A stretch of DNA of 64,000 nt, taken from positions 2,856,001 to 2,920,000 of the forward strand of contig NZ_CP050948.1 in NCBI RefSeq assembly GCF_019443745.1. Direction: 5' to 3'. A program made the position numbers and the translations under genes. Source of the DNA: Iamia sp. SCSIO 61187 (GTDB taxonomy: Bacteria > Actinomycetota > Acidimicrobiia > Acidimicrobiales > Iamiaceae). The notes below the pieces were generated by a model. That model searched no databases. It was not told where the DNA came from and saw nothing but the letters and a program-made list of their open reading frames with translations. Shown here in pieces: positions 15,916-24,630 of the stretch; the first letter of the stretch is position 1; each line of letters opens with the position of its first letter.

Positions 15916-16653
15916 GTGAGCCCCGCCCCCACGTCCGGTCGCCCGCTGGCCACCGGCGCCCTGCCCGACGCCGACCACCTGCCCGAGGGCGAGGAGAAGG
16001 TCGAGGCCGTCCGGGCCCTGTTCGACACCATCGCTCCCCGCTACGACCTGGTGAACCGGATCATGACGTTCCGGATGGACGTGCGGTGGCGGCGCCGGAC
16101 TGTCCGCGCCCTCGACCTCCCCGCCGGGTCCCGGGTGCTGGACCTGGCCTGCGGCACCGGCGACCTGTGCACCGAGCTGGTGCGGAGCGGCCACCTGCCC
16201 GTCGGGGTCGACCTTTCGTTCGGGATGCTCGTGGCCGCCCGCACCCGGGCCCCGCTCGTCCACGCCGACATCCTGCGCCTCCCCGTCCCCGACGGGTCGG
16301 TCGACGGCATCACCTGCGGCTTCGCCCTCCGCAACCTGGAGGAGCTGCCCCGCTTCTTCGCCGAGCTGGCCCGGGTGGTGCGCCCCGGCGGCCGCATCGC
16401 CATCCTCGAGGTGGCCGAGCCGCCCAACCCGGTCCTGCGCTTCGGCCACGGCATCTACTTCGGGAAGGTCGTGCCCCGGATCGGCGGGCTGCTGTCGGAC
16501 CCGGCGGCCTACCGCTACCTGCCCAAGTCGGTGTCGTACCTCCCGTCGGGCGACCGGATGCTGGGCATGCTCGAGCAGGTCGGCTTCACCGCCGCCCGCC
16601 ACGACCTCCTCTCGGTCGGCATCGCCCGCCTGATCACCGCCACCCGCTCCTGA
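15916..16653 (+). CDS. menG: Demethylmenaquinone methyltransferase MenG (UbiE family)
   Basis: A 245-residue SAM-dependent methyltransferase for the last step of menaquinone synthesis. UbiE/MenG hallmarks are VRALFDTIAPRYDLVNRIMT, WRRRTVRAL, RVLDLACGTGDL (SAM motif I), VGVDLSFGML and GFALRNLEELP. The final segment SVGIARLITA also fits. The GTG start follows a -10 box by 7 bp. Its stop overlaps the menF start by one base (TGATG), so the two are co-transcribed and probably coupled. Confidence 0.94.
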   Translation: MSPAPTSGRPLATGALPDADHLPEGEEKVEAVRALFDTIAPRYDLVNRIMTFRMDVRWRRRTVRALDLPAGSRVLDLACGTGDLCTELVRSGHLPVGVDLSFGMLVAARTRAPLVHADILRLPVPDGSVDGITCGFALRNLEELPRFFAELARVVRPGGRIAILEVAEPPNPVLRFGHGIYFGKVVPRIGGLLSDPAAYRYLPKSVSYLPSGDRMLGMLEQVGFTAARHDLLSVGIARLITATRS

Positions 16654-17894
16654 TGGCCACCCCCGCGTCGGGCGGCTCGCGGCTGGTCGCCATCACCCGA
16701 CCGCTGGACCGCGACGTCGACGTGGCCGCCGTGGCCGGGGCCGGCGGGCTCCTGTTCGCCCGCGCCGACGGCACGTCGCTCGGGGGGCGGGGTGAGGCCG
16801 TGCGCCTCCCGCTGGCCGACGCCGCCGCCGCCCTCGCCGCCGCCGACGTCGACGACCCCGTCGCCCGCCCGGGCAGCGGTCCCGTCGCCGTCGGCGCCCT
16901 CCCCTTCCGGCCCGGCGCCCCGGCCGACCTCGTCGTCCCCGCCACCGCGGTCGTCCGATCCGCCGACGGGACGACCTGGCTGACCACCGTCGGCACCGAG
17001 GCGGCGCCCCCGCCCGACCCGGCGACGATCGACCTCGACGCCCTCGTCGCCCTGGCGCCCCCTCCCCCGGGGCCCGGTCGCTTCGACGTCGCCAGCGCCC
17101 GCCCGCCCGCCGACTGGTGCGCCGCGGTCGCCGATGCCACCGCCCGCATCCGGGACGGGCAGCTGGAGAAGGTCGTGCTGGCCCGCGAGATCGTGGTCAC
17201 CGCCGATGCCGCCATCGACGTGGCCGCCGTGGTCCGCCGCCTCCGTCTCGGGTTCCCGGGCTGCTACGTGTACCTGGTCGACGGCTTCGTCGGGGCCAGC
17301 CCCGAGCTGCTCGTGGCCCGGGAGGGTTCGGAGGTGCGCTCGCAGCCGATGGCCGGCACCGCCCCCCGGCGGGGCGACCCGGTGGCCGACGCCGACGCCG
17401 TGGCCCGCCTCCAGGCGTCGACCTCGTACCGCCACGAGCACCAGGTCACCATCGACGCCGTCTACGACGCCCTGGTGCCGTTCTGCTCCTACCTCGACTT
17501 CGAGGCCGAACCGTCGGTCGTCGCCCTGCCCAACGTGACCCACCTGGCCACGACGGTCGCCGGACAGCTGTCGTCGCCCCCGCCGTCGGTCCTCGACCTG
17601 GTCGCCGCCCTCCACCCGACCCCGGCGGTGTGCGGCCGACCCCGCGAGGCCGCGCTCGCCGTCATCGACGAGCTCGAGGGCTTCGACCGGGGCCCCTACG
17701 CCGGCGCCGTGGGCTGGACCGACCGCCACGGACACGGCGAGTGGGCCGTCGCCATCCGCAGCGCAGTGATCGACGGGACCACGGCCCGGGTCTTCGGCGG
17801 CAACGGCATCGTCGGCGACAGCGACCCGCCCACCGAGCTGACCGAGACCCGGGCCAAGCTCCAAGCCATCCTCGGCGTCCTCGTCAGGCCCTGA
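16653..17894 (+). CDS. menF: Isochorismate synthase MenF
   Basis: A 413-residue chorismate-utilising enzyme that makes isochorismate for menaquinone. The N-terminal third is low in conservation. The chorismate-binding domain shows RIRDGQLEKVVLAREI, SQPMAGTAPRRGD, STSYRHEHQVTIDAV, LHPTPAVCGRPREAAL and EGFDRGPYAGAVGW, then FGGNGIVGDSDPP. The context next to menG supports MenF over a siderophore isochorismate synthase. Start ATG 16653 overlaps the menG stop. Confidence 0.92.
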   Translation: MATPASGGSRLVAITRPLDRDVDVAAVAGAGGLLFARADGTSLGGRGEAVRLPLADAAAALAAADVDDPVARPGSGPVAVGALPFRPGAPADLVVPATAVVRSADGTTWLTTVGTEAAPPPDPATIDLDALVALAPPPPGPGRFDVASARPPADWCAAVADATARIRDGQLEKVVLAREIVVTADAAIDVAAVVRRLRLGFPGCYVYLVDGFVGASPELLVAREGSEVRSQPMAGTAPRRGDPVADADAVARLQASTSYRHEHQVTIDAVYDALVPFCSYLDFEAEPSVVALPNVTHLATTVAGQLSSPPPSVLDLVAALHPTPAVCGRPREAALAVIDELEGFDRGPYAGAVGWTDRHGHGEWAVAIRSAVIDGTTARVFGGNGIVGDSDPPTELTETRAKLQAILGVLVRP

Positions 17895-18087
17895 GCTCGT
17901 CTCCTGCCGGCAGGGCACCGGGGTGCTGCACCCGCCTCGTGGCACCGTCCGGAAACGCCGGGACGCTGAGGGGCACGGGACGGCGGGGCGGTCGCCGCCG
18001 CGTGCGACGAGATCGCTGCGGAGACCGCCGGTTGACCCCACTGGCTCGGGTCGGGCGGTGGGTCCCGGGCGGGGTGTGGGATCACTC

Positions 18088-18146
18088 CAAACCCTTGTGG
18101 GGCAAGGGTTTGCGGCCGCTTGACTGTCACACCCCCGGCGTAGGAT
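18088..18146 (+). promoter_or_regulatory. Inverted repeat and promoter upstream of the DUF222-HNH gene
   Basis: An inverted repeat (CAAACCCTTG / CAAGGGTTTG, 18088-18097 and 18103-18112, 5-bp loop) precedes TTGACT (18120-18125). TAGGAT (18141-18146) follows, 7 bp before the ATG. The TTGACT-TAGGAT spacing is 15 bp, short for a sigma-70-type promoter. The repeat may be an operator or a cruciform; the rest of the 259-bp gap holds no gene. Confidence 0.5.
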
Positions 18147-18153
18147 CGGAGGC

Positions 18154-19491
18154 ATGGAGATGGTGTGCGATCCGACGACGGCCGAGGGCCTCGATGCCCT
18201 CGACGCGGCCGTCGACCGGTTGCAGACCGCCGGGGTCACCCCCGTCGATGATGCCGATGCCCGGGCTCTGACCATCCGGTTGGAGAACGTGGCCCGCCGG
18301 GTCCAGTCACTCCAGATCGACCTCGTGGCCGAGATCGACCGCACCGGGGTCCACGCCGCCGACGGCCACGCCTCGGCCAAGGTGATGGTCCGCCACCACG
18401 CCAACCTCTCGACCCGGGAAGCAGCCCGGCGGGCCGCCTGTGCCAAGGCCCTCCGGTCCCTGCCCACCGTCGGGGCCGCGTTCGCGGAGGGGGCCATCGG
18501 TCGCTGCCAGGTCGAACGGATCGCTCGCGCCCATGCCAACCCGCGGGTCCGGGATGCGGTGGAGGCCAACGAGGCCTCCTTCGCCACCGAAGCCGCCACC
18601 GACACCTACCGGGTCTTCGATCAGAAGGTCCGCGAGTGGGTGAGCCTCCTCGACGAGGACGGCACCCGCGACCGCGACCAAGCCGCCCACGACAAGCGCG
18701 ACGCCCGGCTGCACCAGAACTTCGACGGCGGCTGGGAGATCACCGGCCGCTGCGGGTCGTTGGTCGGCGCCGAGCTGTGGTCGATCTTCAACGCCCAGCT
18801 CAAGGCCGAGACCCTCGCTGATTGGGACAAGGCCCGCGCCGAGCACGGCGACGCCGCCACCCAGGCGGACCTGCCCCGCACCGACGCCCAGCGCCGCTTC
18901 GACGCCCTCGAGGAGATCTTCCGCTCCGCCGCCGCCCACCACGCCACCAGCGCCGGTGGGTCGCAGGTGGTGACCAACGTGGTCATCGACCAACCCACCT
19001 TCGAACACATCGCCGCCCGCCTCGCCGGCATCGACCCCACCCCCGTCGACGACGCCTTCAAGCTCTTCCCCGCCATCGGCCGGCGGTGCTCCACCCTCGA
19101 CGGCAACCCCATCGAGCCCACCGCCGCCGTCGCCGCCGCATTGATCGGCCACATCCGCCGGGTGGTCGTCGGCTCCGACTCGGTCGTGATCGACCTCGGC
19201 CGCAAGAGCCGCCTCTTCACCGGCCCCGCCGCCCTGGCCGTCAAGCTCTCATCGACCACCTGCTACTGGCCCGGCTGCCACGTCCCCGTGACCGACTGCC
19301 AAAGCGACCACCTCACCCCCTGGAGCGACCAGGGAGGACGCAACGGAGACGGTGGAGGGAGTACCAACCCCCGCAACGGGGGACCCGCCTGCGGGAGGCA
19401 CAACCGACTCCGCACCCACGGCTACACCACCTGGCGCGACCCCACCGGCACCTGGCACATCACCAGACCCGACGGCACCGAGATCACCTGA
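18154..19491 (+). CDS. DUF222 and HNH-endonuclease domain protein (13E12 family)
   Basis: A 445-residue protein. The large N-terminal part is the DUF222 (13E12 repeat) domain: VRHHANLSTREAARRAA, GRCQVERIARAH, DKRDARLHQNFDGGWEITGR. The C-terminus is an HNH nuclease domain with the cysteine pair CYWPGC, then DCQSDHLTPWS with the central His, and NGGPACGRHNRLRT. Such genes occur in many copies in actinobacterial genomes and are thought to be mobile or once-mobile. The biological role is unknown. The gene interrupts the run of men genes between menF and menD. The frame is intact. The leaderless promoter sets the start. Confidence 0.88.
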   Translation: MEMVCDPTTAEGLDALDAAVDRLQTAGVTPVDDADARALTIRLENVARRVQSLQIDLVAEIDRTGVHAADGHASAKVMVRHHANLSTREAARRAACAKALRSLPTVGAAFAEGAIGRCQVERIARAHANPRVRDAVEANEASFATEAATDTYRVFDQKVREWVSLLDEDGTRDRDQAAHDKRDARLHQNFDGGWEITGRCGSLVGAELWSIFNAQLKAETLADWDKARAEHGDAATQADLPRTDAQRRFDALEEIFRSAAAHHATSAGGSQVVTNVVIDQPTFEHIAARLAGIDPTPVDDAFKLFPAIGRRCSTLDGNPIEPTAAVAAALIGHIRRVVVGSDSVVIDLGRKSRLFTGPAALAVKLSSTTCYWPGCHVPVTDCQSDHLTPWSDQGGRNGDGGGSTNPRNGGPACGRHNRLRTHGYTTWRDPTGTWHITRPDGTEIT

Positions 19492-19549
19492 CCGGGCGCA
19501 CGCCGGCGCGCCGGCGCGGCGGCGGGCTGAGGTCGGCACGCACCGGCGG

Positions 19550-21334
19550 TCAGGAGCGAGGCGGGGCGACCAGGGGACGGACGGCGTCGGCGACGGCGGC
19601 GTGGAGGCGGCGGTGGACGTCGACGTTGGCGGTGCGGTCGGTGCCGACGCGGACGAGCCGCACACCGCCGGCCTCCAGCGAGGCCCGCACCGCCGGTCCG
19701 ACCTCCGCGGCGGTGGCCGGCTCGATCGTCATGAGGCTGTGAGCGGCGGCCAGGACCCGCAGGTCGACCCCGTGGGGGGTGCCGAACAGGTCCTCGAAGG
19801 GGGCGCCGCCGGGGTCGGACGCCTGGGGCAGGAACGAGAAGATCCCCCCGCCGTCGTTGTCGACCACGACGATCGTGAGGGTGATGCCGCGCCCAGCGAC
19901 GCCGATCAGGGCGGTGCTGTCGTGGAGGAGGGCGACGTCGCCGATGAGGCAGGCCGTGGGCGCCCCCGTCGCCAGAGCGACCCCGACGGCGGTGGAGACC
20001 ACCCCGTCGATGCCGTTGGCGCCCCGGTTGGCGTGGACCGCGACACCGCCACGGGGCCGGCCGTACCACTCGAGGTCCCGCACCGGCATCGACGACGACA
20101 CCACCAGGGCCTCGCCGTCGTGCAGGGCGGCCAGGACGGTGCGGGCGGTGCCCGGCTCGGTGAGGGTCTCGCCGACGAGCCCGCCGTCGAGCTCGTCCTG
20201 CGCCGCCCCCTCGGCCGCCCGCCACCGGTCGGTCCAGCCCGGCTCGGTGTCGGGGGCGAGGGTCACGTCCCGGGCGTCGAGGGCATCGACGAGGGCGGCG
20301 GCCGAGGTGGGGACGTGGAGCGCGGTGCGGTGGGCGGGGTCGATCCAGCCGTGGGCCCCGACCCGGACCTCGACGGCGTCGGCTCCGGTCACCCACTCGT
20401 TGACGACGCGGGAGGCCACGGGCGCCCCGAGGTGGACGACGACGTCGGGGCGGAGGGTGGCGGCCACGTCGGGCTCCCGGAGCAGGGCGTCGGCGGTGCC
20501 CACGACGACGGCCTCGGGCGATCCGCCTCGGTCGATGCGGCCCCGCACCCGGGCGTCGAGCAGGAGCGGCCAGCCGAGGGCGGCGGCGATGCGGGGAGCG
20601 GCGGCACCGACCGAACGAGGTCCGTCGAGGGGCTCGCCCGGTTCCGTCCCGGCCACGACCACCCCCCGCCGTCCCTGACGCAGGACGGCGGCGAGGGCAT
20701 CGACGTCGGCGGTGCGGCGCACGGGGCTCGTCACCAGCCAGGGCGCGCCGTCGGGCCGCCCGGGGGGCAGATCGGCGGGCGTCCCGACGAGGGGCTCCCG
20801 GAACGCCAGGTCCAGGTGGACCGGCCCCGGCCGCCCGGCCCCGCCGCCGCCGACGGCCTCGCCGACGGCGCGGCTGGCCCGGGCCCGCCACGTGCCCCGG
20901 GCCGCGTGGTCCGGCACGCCGGGGGCGTCGGCCCACCGGACGGCGGACCCGTACAGCCCGACCTGGGCGATCGTCTGGGGGGCGCCGACGTCGGCCAGCT
21001 CGGCCGGGCGGTCGGCGGTGACGACGATGAGGGGCACGCTGGCCTGGTGGGCCTCGACCACGGCGGCGTGGACCTCGGCCGCCGCCGTGCCGCTGGTGGT
21101 GAGCACGATCGCCGGCCGCCCGGTCGCCAGGCCGATGCCGAGGGCGGTGAAGGCACCGGCCCGCTCGTCGTGGTGGACGTGGACGGCGATCCGCTCGTCA
21201 CCGTGGAGGGCGAGGGCCATCGGCGTCGAGCGGCTCCCCGGGCAGACGACGGCGGCGCGCACCCCGGCCCGGGCCCACTCGTCGACCAGGGTGGCGCAGT
21301 AGGTCGCGGCGACGTCCTGGGGCCGGGTGTCCAC
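19550..21334 (-). CDS. menD: 2-succinyl-5-enolpyruvyl-6-hydroxy-3-cyclohexene-1-carboxylate synthase MenD
   Basis: A 594-residue ThDP-dependent enzyme that joins isochorismate and 2-oxoglutarate. Family motifs in order: VVCPGSRSTPMALAL, VHHDERAGAFTALGIGLATG with the catalytic Glu, LTTSGTAAAEVHAAVVEA, VVTADRPAELADVGAPQTI, SSSMPVRDLEW, NRGANGIDGVVSTA, LIGDVALLHD and VVDNDGGGIFSFLPQ (ThDP and Mg site). GTG 21334 is preceded after 6 bp by TACGCT (21341-21346). It is divergent from menH across a conspicuous palindrome. It is not in the menG-menF unit but clearly serves the same pathway. Confidence 0.95.
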   Translation of the reverse strand: MDTRPQDVAATYCATLVDEWARAGVRAAVVCPGSRSTPMALALHGDERIAVHVHHDERAGAFTALGIGLATGRPAIVLTTSGTAAAEVHAAVVEAHQASVPLIVVTADRPAELADVGAPQTIAQVGLYGSAVRWADAPGVPDHAARGTWRARASRAVGEAVGGGGAGRPGPVHLDLAFREPLVGTPADLPPGRPDGAPWLVTSPVRRTADVDALAAVLRQGRRGVVVAGTEPGEPLDGPRSVGAAAPRIAAALGWPLLLDARVRGRIDRGGSPEAVVVGTADALLREPDVAATLRPDVVVHLGAPVASRVVNEWVTGADAVEVRVGAHGWIDPAHRTALHVPTSAAALVDALDARDVTLAPDTEPGWTDRWRAAEGAAQDELDGGLVGETLTEPGTARTVLAALHDGEALVVSSSMPVRDLEWYGRPRGGVAVHANRGANGIDGVVSTAVGVALATGAPTACLIGDVALLHDSTALIGVAGRGITLTIVVVDNDGGGIFSFLPQASDPGGAPFEDLFGTPHGVDLRVLAAAHSLMTIEPATAAEVGPAVRASLEAGGVRLVRVGTDRTANVDVHRRLHAAVADAVRPLVAPPRS

Positions 21335-21340
21335 GCCCGC

Positions 21341-21439
21341 AGCGTAGGGATGCCGACCCCGCCCACCCCGAACTCGGTGGCAGATGTGGGATGTTCGTCC
21401 GACATCTGCCACCGAGCTCGAGGGATGGGTGGGTACGGT
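21341..21439. promoter_or_regulatory. Divergent menD/menH promoter region with 15-bp perfect inverted repeat
   Basis: CTCGGTGGCAGATGT (21373-21387) is perfectly inverted at 21402-21416 with a 14-bp spacer. It lies between TACGCT (menD -10 box, 21341-21346) and TACGGT (menH -10 box, 21434-21439). Placement 27 and 18 bp upstream of the two -10 boxes suits a shared operator. No known regulator motif was recognised. Confidence 0.6.
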
Positions 21440-21446
21440 CGGCGGG

Positions 21447-22160
21447 GTGCCGCGGGTCGTGCTCCTCCACGGGTTCACCCAGACATCGGTGAGCTGGCGG
21501 CCGGTCGTCGAGCGCCTGGGGCCCGACGTCGACGTCGTCGCCCCCGACCTGCCCGGCCACGGGACGGCCGGCGCGGTCCGCCTCGACCTGGCCGGGACCG
21601 CCGCCCGGGTGGCCGACGTCGGGGGGCCGGCCACCTACGTCGGGTACTCGATGGGCGGGCGCGTCGCCCTGCGCCTGGCCCTCGACCGGCCCGACCTGGT
21701 CACCGGGCTGGTCCTGGTGGGCGCCACCGCCGGCATCGACGATGCCGCCGAGCGGGCCGCCCGGCGGGAGGCCGACGAGGCCCTGGCCCGGCGCATCGAG
21801 GCGGACGGCGTCGAGCCCTTCCTCGAGCGCTGGCTGGCCCAGCCCCTCTTCGCCGGCCTCACCCCCGCCTCCGACGACCTCGCCGCCCGCCGGGCCAACA
21901 CCGCCGAGGGCCTGGCCGCCTCGCTGCGCCTCAGCGGCACCGGGACCATGGACCCGCCCTGGTGGGACGAGCTCGGCCGGGTCGACGCTCCCACGACGAT
22001 CGTGGTCGGCGAGCGCGACGCCAAGTTCCGCACCCTCGGCCGGCGCCTGGCGGCGGGCATCGGGCCCACCGCCCGGCTCGTCGTGGTCGCCGGGGCCGGG
22101 CACGCCTGCCACCTCGAGGTCCCCGGGTCCGTGGCGGCCGTCATCAGCCCGGGAACCTGA
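21447..22160 (+). CDS. menH: 2-succinyl-6-hydroxy-2,4-cyclohexadiene-1-carboxylate synthase MenH (alpha/beta hydrolase)
   Basis: A 237-residue alpha/beta hydrolase. VVLLHGFTQTSVSW holds the oxyanion-hole HG motif, VGYSMGGRVALRLAL the nucleophile Ser, ERDAKFRTL the Asp region and GAGHACHLEVPG the catalytic His. It removes pyruvate from SEPHCHC, the step after MenD. The MenH call rests on divergence from menD and a typical fit; other hydrolases of this fold cannot be excluded from motifs alone. GTG 21447 lies 7 bp after a -10 box. Confidence 0.82.
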   Translation: MPRVVLLHGFTQTSVSWRPVVERLGPDVDVVAPDLPGHGTAGAVRLDLAGTAARVADVGGPATYVGYSMGGRVALRLALDRPDLVTGLVLVGATAGIDDAAERAARREADEALARRIEADGVEPFLERWLAQPLFAGLTPASDDLAARRANTAEGLAASLRLSGTGTMDPPWWDELGRVDAPTTIVVGERDAKFRTLGRRLAAGIGPTARLVVVAGAGHACHLEVPGSVAAVISPGT

Positions 22161-22550
22161 CCGCACACGCGTTCGTGCCGCCGGTCACGCTCCTGTGGGT
22201 GAACCTGTGGCCAACCGGTGGACGACACCCGGCGGCTTGTGGGTTTCCGGAGAAGTCCGGGGACAACCGTGTGGATCTCGGGAAACCCGTTGACCGGCCG
22301 TCCGAAGTCGTCCATGGTCCCCCTACCGCAACGGCACGGACGCAGTGACGGAGACGGAGAACGACCTCGGGTTCGCCTGGGGCACGGACCGGCTCCCGAG
22401 GTGCGCACCACCGATGTGGAGGAAGGTGTCCACCGTCCGTCCGCCGGACGACCCTCGGGTCGCTCGACGAGACGGGCCCGCCGCACCGGGGCTCCGGCCC
22501 CATGGCGACGGGACGGGTGGCAGTGCGCTCCGGCGCCCTCGCCGCTCGGG
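22161..22550. other. Non-coding stretch downstream of menH
   Basis: About 390 bp between the menH stop and the menA terminator. Open frames here are short or antisense and lack a plausible start, ribosome site or recognisable product. No repeat or RNA gene was recognised. Confidence 0.5.
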
Positions 22551-22594
22551 AAAAAGGACATCGCCCGCCAGAGCTCCGGCTCCGACGGGCGATG
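22551..22594 (-). terminator. Rho-independent terminator of the menB-menA operon
   Basis: A 9-bp stem (CATCGCCCG 22559-22567 with CGGGCGATG 22586-22594) encloses an inner GAGC/GCTC hairpin. On the minus strand it is followed by TCCTTTTT (A-tract 22551-22555). It lies about 140 bp downstream of menA. Confidence 0.7.
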
Positions 22595-22720
22595 GAAGGT
22601 GGTCGGAAGAAGGCTAACGCCGACGGACGATCGCCAGGTGGATGCTTCTCCGACTGGTGGCCCCGGGCCGCCGCCCGGCTCCGGCCGGTGCGGCGTCCGG
22701 GGTCACCGCCCGTTTGGCCT

Positions 22721-22736
22721 CGGGCGGCGCCGCCCG
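22721..22736. repeat. 16-bp perfect palindrome abutting the menA stop codon
   Basis: CGGGCGGCGCCGCCCG is self-complementary and ends one base before the menA stop. It may be an RNA hairpin that protects or terminates the transcript; no T-tract follows. Confidence 0.4.
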
Positions 22737-23654
22737 TCAGCCGCCGAGGGCCAGGCCGGCGGCGAAGAGGGCGCCGAAGGCCAGCTGGACCCGCCCGGTG
22801 GCGGCGAGCACCGGGATCAGCGCCGGGCCCCGGGCGCCGGACAGGACGGCGACCACCGGCTTCTGGGCCAGCAGCACGGCCACCAGGGCGGCGGCCCCGG
22901 CCGGGCGCCCGCCCAGCCCGGCCACGAGGGGCACGGCGACGAAGGCGCCCACGACGAGGGCGACGAAGAGGGACCGGGTCCGGCGGTCGCCCAGGCGCAC
23001 GGCGAGGGTCCGCTTGCCGACCTCGTTGTCGCCGGGGATGTCCCGCAGGTTGTTGGTGACGAGCAGGGCGGTGGCCAGGAACCCGACCGGGACCGAGGCG
23101 GCCAGGCCCAGCCCGTCGAGCCCCTCGACCTGCACGTAGGTCGACCCGGCGGTGGCCACCACCCCGAAGAAGGTGAACACGAAGGCCTCCCCGAGGCCGG
23201 CGTAGCCGTAGGGGCGGGGGCCGCCGGTGTAGAACCAGCCGGCGGCGATGGCCAGGACGCCCACGACCAGCAGCTCGGGGCCGACGGCCGCGGCCAACGC
23301 CGCCCCCGCCACCCCGGCCACGCCGAACGACGCCGCCGCCGCCCGCTTGACGGCGCCCGGGCGGGCCAGGCCCTGACCCACGAGCCGCACCGGGCCCACC
23401 CGGCGGGTGTCGTCGTCGGTGCCCCGGATGCCGTCGGAGTAGTCGTTGGCGTAGTTGGTGGCGACCTGGAGGGCTAGCGCGACCACGAGGGCGCACCCGG
23501 CCCGCCACCAGATCAGGCCCCCGTCGACCCGGCCGACGGCGCACGCCGTGCCCACCGCCACCGGCACGACGGCGGCGGGGAGGGTCCGGGGCCGGGCCCC
23601 CGCCAGCCAGAGGCGCCACCCCCGGGGGGTGGCGGTGGGGGCGGGTGCGGTCAC
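22737..23654 (-). CDS. menA: 1,4-dihydroxy-2-naphthoate polyprenyltransferase MenA
   Basis: A 305-residue integral membrane prenyltransferase (UbiA superfamily) that attaches the isoprenoid tail in menaquinone synthesis. The first motif is [22 protein letters not shown] (Asp-rich, Mg-diphosphate binding) and the second is [22 protein letters not shown]. Several hydrophobic segments follow. GTG 23654 overlaps the menB stop by 4 bp (GTGA). Longer upstream frames would run through menB and are rejected. Confidence 0.94.
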   Translation of the reverse strand: MTAPAPTATPRGWRLWLAGARPRTLPAAVVPVAVGTACAVGRVDGGLIWWRAGCALVVALALQVATNYANDYSDGIRGTDDDTRRVGPVRLVGQGLARPGAVKRAAAASFGVAGVAGAALAAAVGPELLVVGVLAIAAGWFYTGGPRPYGYAGLGEAFVFTFFGVVATAGSTYVQVEGLDGLGLAASVPVGFLATALLVTNNLRDIPGDNEVGKRTLAVRLGDRRTRSLFVALVVGAFVAVPLVAGLGGRPAGAAALVAVLLAQKPVVAVLSGARGPALIPVLAATGRVQLAFGALFAAGLALGG

Positions 23655-24547
23655 GGCCGCTTGGGGAACTTCTCGAACTCCGGGCGCCGCTTCTGCTTGA
23701 AGGCGTCCCGGCCCTCCTGGGCCTCCTCGGAGCCGTAGAACAGCAGGTTGGTGTCGTGGGCCAGCTGCTGGAGCCCGGCCAGGCCGTCCTCGTCGGCGTG
23801 GAAGCTGGCCTTGAGCAGCCGCAGGGCGAACGGCGACAGGCGCATCATGTCCTGGCACCACCGGACGGTCTCGGCCTCGAGCTCCTCGAGCGGGACCACG
23901 GCGTTCACGAGGCCCCAGTCGAGGGCCTGCTGGGCGCCGTACTGGCGGCAGAGGAACCAGATCTCCTTGGCCCGCTTCTGGCCGATCTGGCGGGCCAGGA
24001 CCGACGCCCCGAACCCGCCGTCGAACGAGCCGACCCGGGGCCCGGTCTGGCCGAAGGTGGCGTTGTCGGCGGCGATGGTGAGGTCGCAGAGGACGTGGAG
24101 GACGTGGCCGCCGCCGACGGCGTAGCCGGCGACCATGGCGACCACCGGCTTGGGCAGGCGCCGGATCTGGACGTGCAGGTCGGTGACCAGGAACCGTCCG
24201 ACGCCGCGCTGGCCGACGGCGTCGTCGCCGACGTAGCCGGAGTCGCCGCGCGCCCGCTGGTCACCGCCGCTGCAGAAGGCGAGGGGCCCCTCGCCGGTCA
24301 GCACGACGACGCCCACGTCGGGGTCCTCGCGGGCCCGGTCGAAGGCGACGACCAGCTCCTCGACCGTGTGGGGCCGGAAGGCGTTGCGGACCTCGGGGCG
24401 GTCGATGGTGATCTTGGCGATCAGCCCCCCGCCGTCCCCGTCGGGGAAGGCGGGCGCCGTCTCGTAGCGGATGTCGTCCCATTCCCCCGCCGGCTCCCAG
24501 GCCAGGGCGGGCGTGACGGAACGGGAGGCGTCGGCGGGATCGACCAT
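23651..24547 (-). CDS. menB: 1,4-dihydroxy-2-naphthoyl-CoA synthase MenB
   Basis: A 298-residue crotonase-fold enzyme that cyclises O-succinylbenzoyl-CoA. Diagnostic are the N-terminal [82 protein letters not shown] and the long C-terminal tail [15 protein letters not shown], all MenB-specific. It is the first gene of the menB-menA operon. The -10 region is less clear than elsewhere (GAGACT 7 bp before the ATG). MenC and MenE are not in this window. Confidence 0.95.
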   Translation of the reverse strand: MVDPADASRSVTPALAWEPAGEWDDIRYETAPAFPDGDGGGLIAKITIDRPEVRNAFRPHTVEELVVAFDRAREDPDVGVVVLTGEGPLAFCSGGDQRARGDSGYVGDDAVGQRGVGRFLVTDLHVQIRRLPKPVVAMVAGYAVGGGHVLHVLCDLTIAADNATFGQTGPRVGSFDGGFGASVLARQIGQKRAKEIWFLCRQYGAQQALDWGLVNAVVPLEELEAETVRWCQDMMRLSPFALRLLKASFHADEDGLAGLQQLAHDTNLLFYGSEEAQEGRDAFKQKRRPEFEKFPKRP

Positions 24548-24630
24548 GCGGCCGAGTCTCGCCCAAACCCCGACCGACGATCAGATCCGCCCGCCGGCGG
24601 GCGCCGGGCCGACCGGTCTGCGGCCTGGCT

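Noticed and set aside
22161-22330. DnaA-box-like words (GGGGACAACC, CCGTGTGGAT)
   Set aside because: Only loose matches to TTGTCCACA with irregular spacing, and no replication genes nearby, so no origin is claimed.
22345-22617. A 90-codon open frame on the plus strand between menH and menA
   Set aside because: No conserved motif, unusual composition for this region, no promoter or ribosome site, and it runs through the menA terminator.
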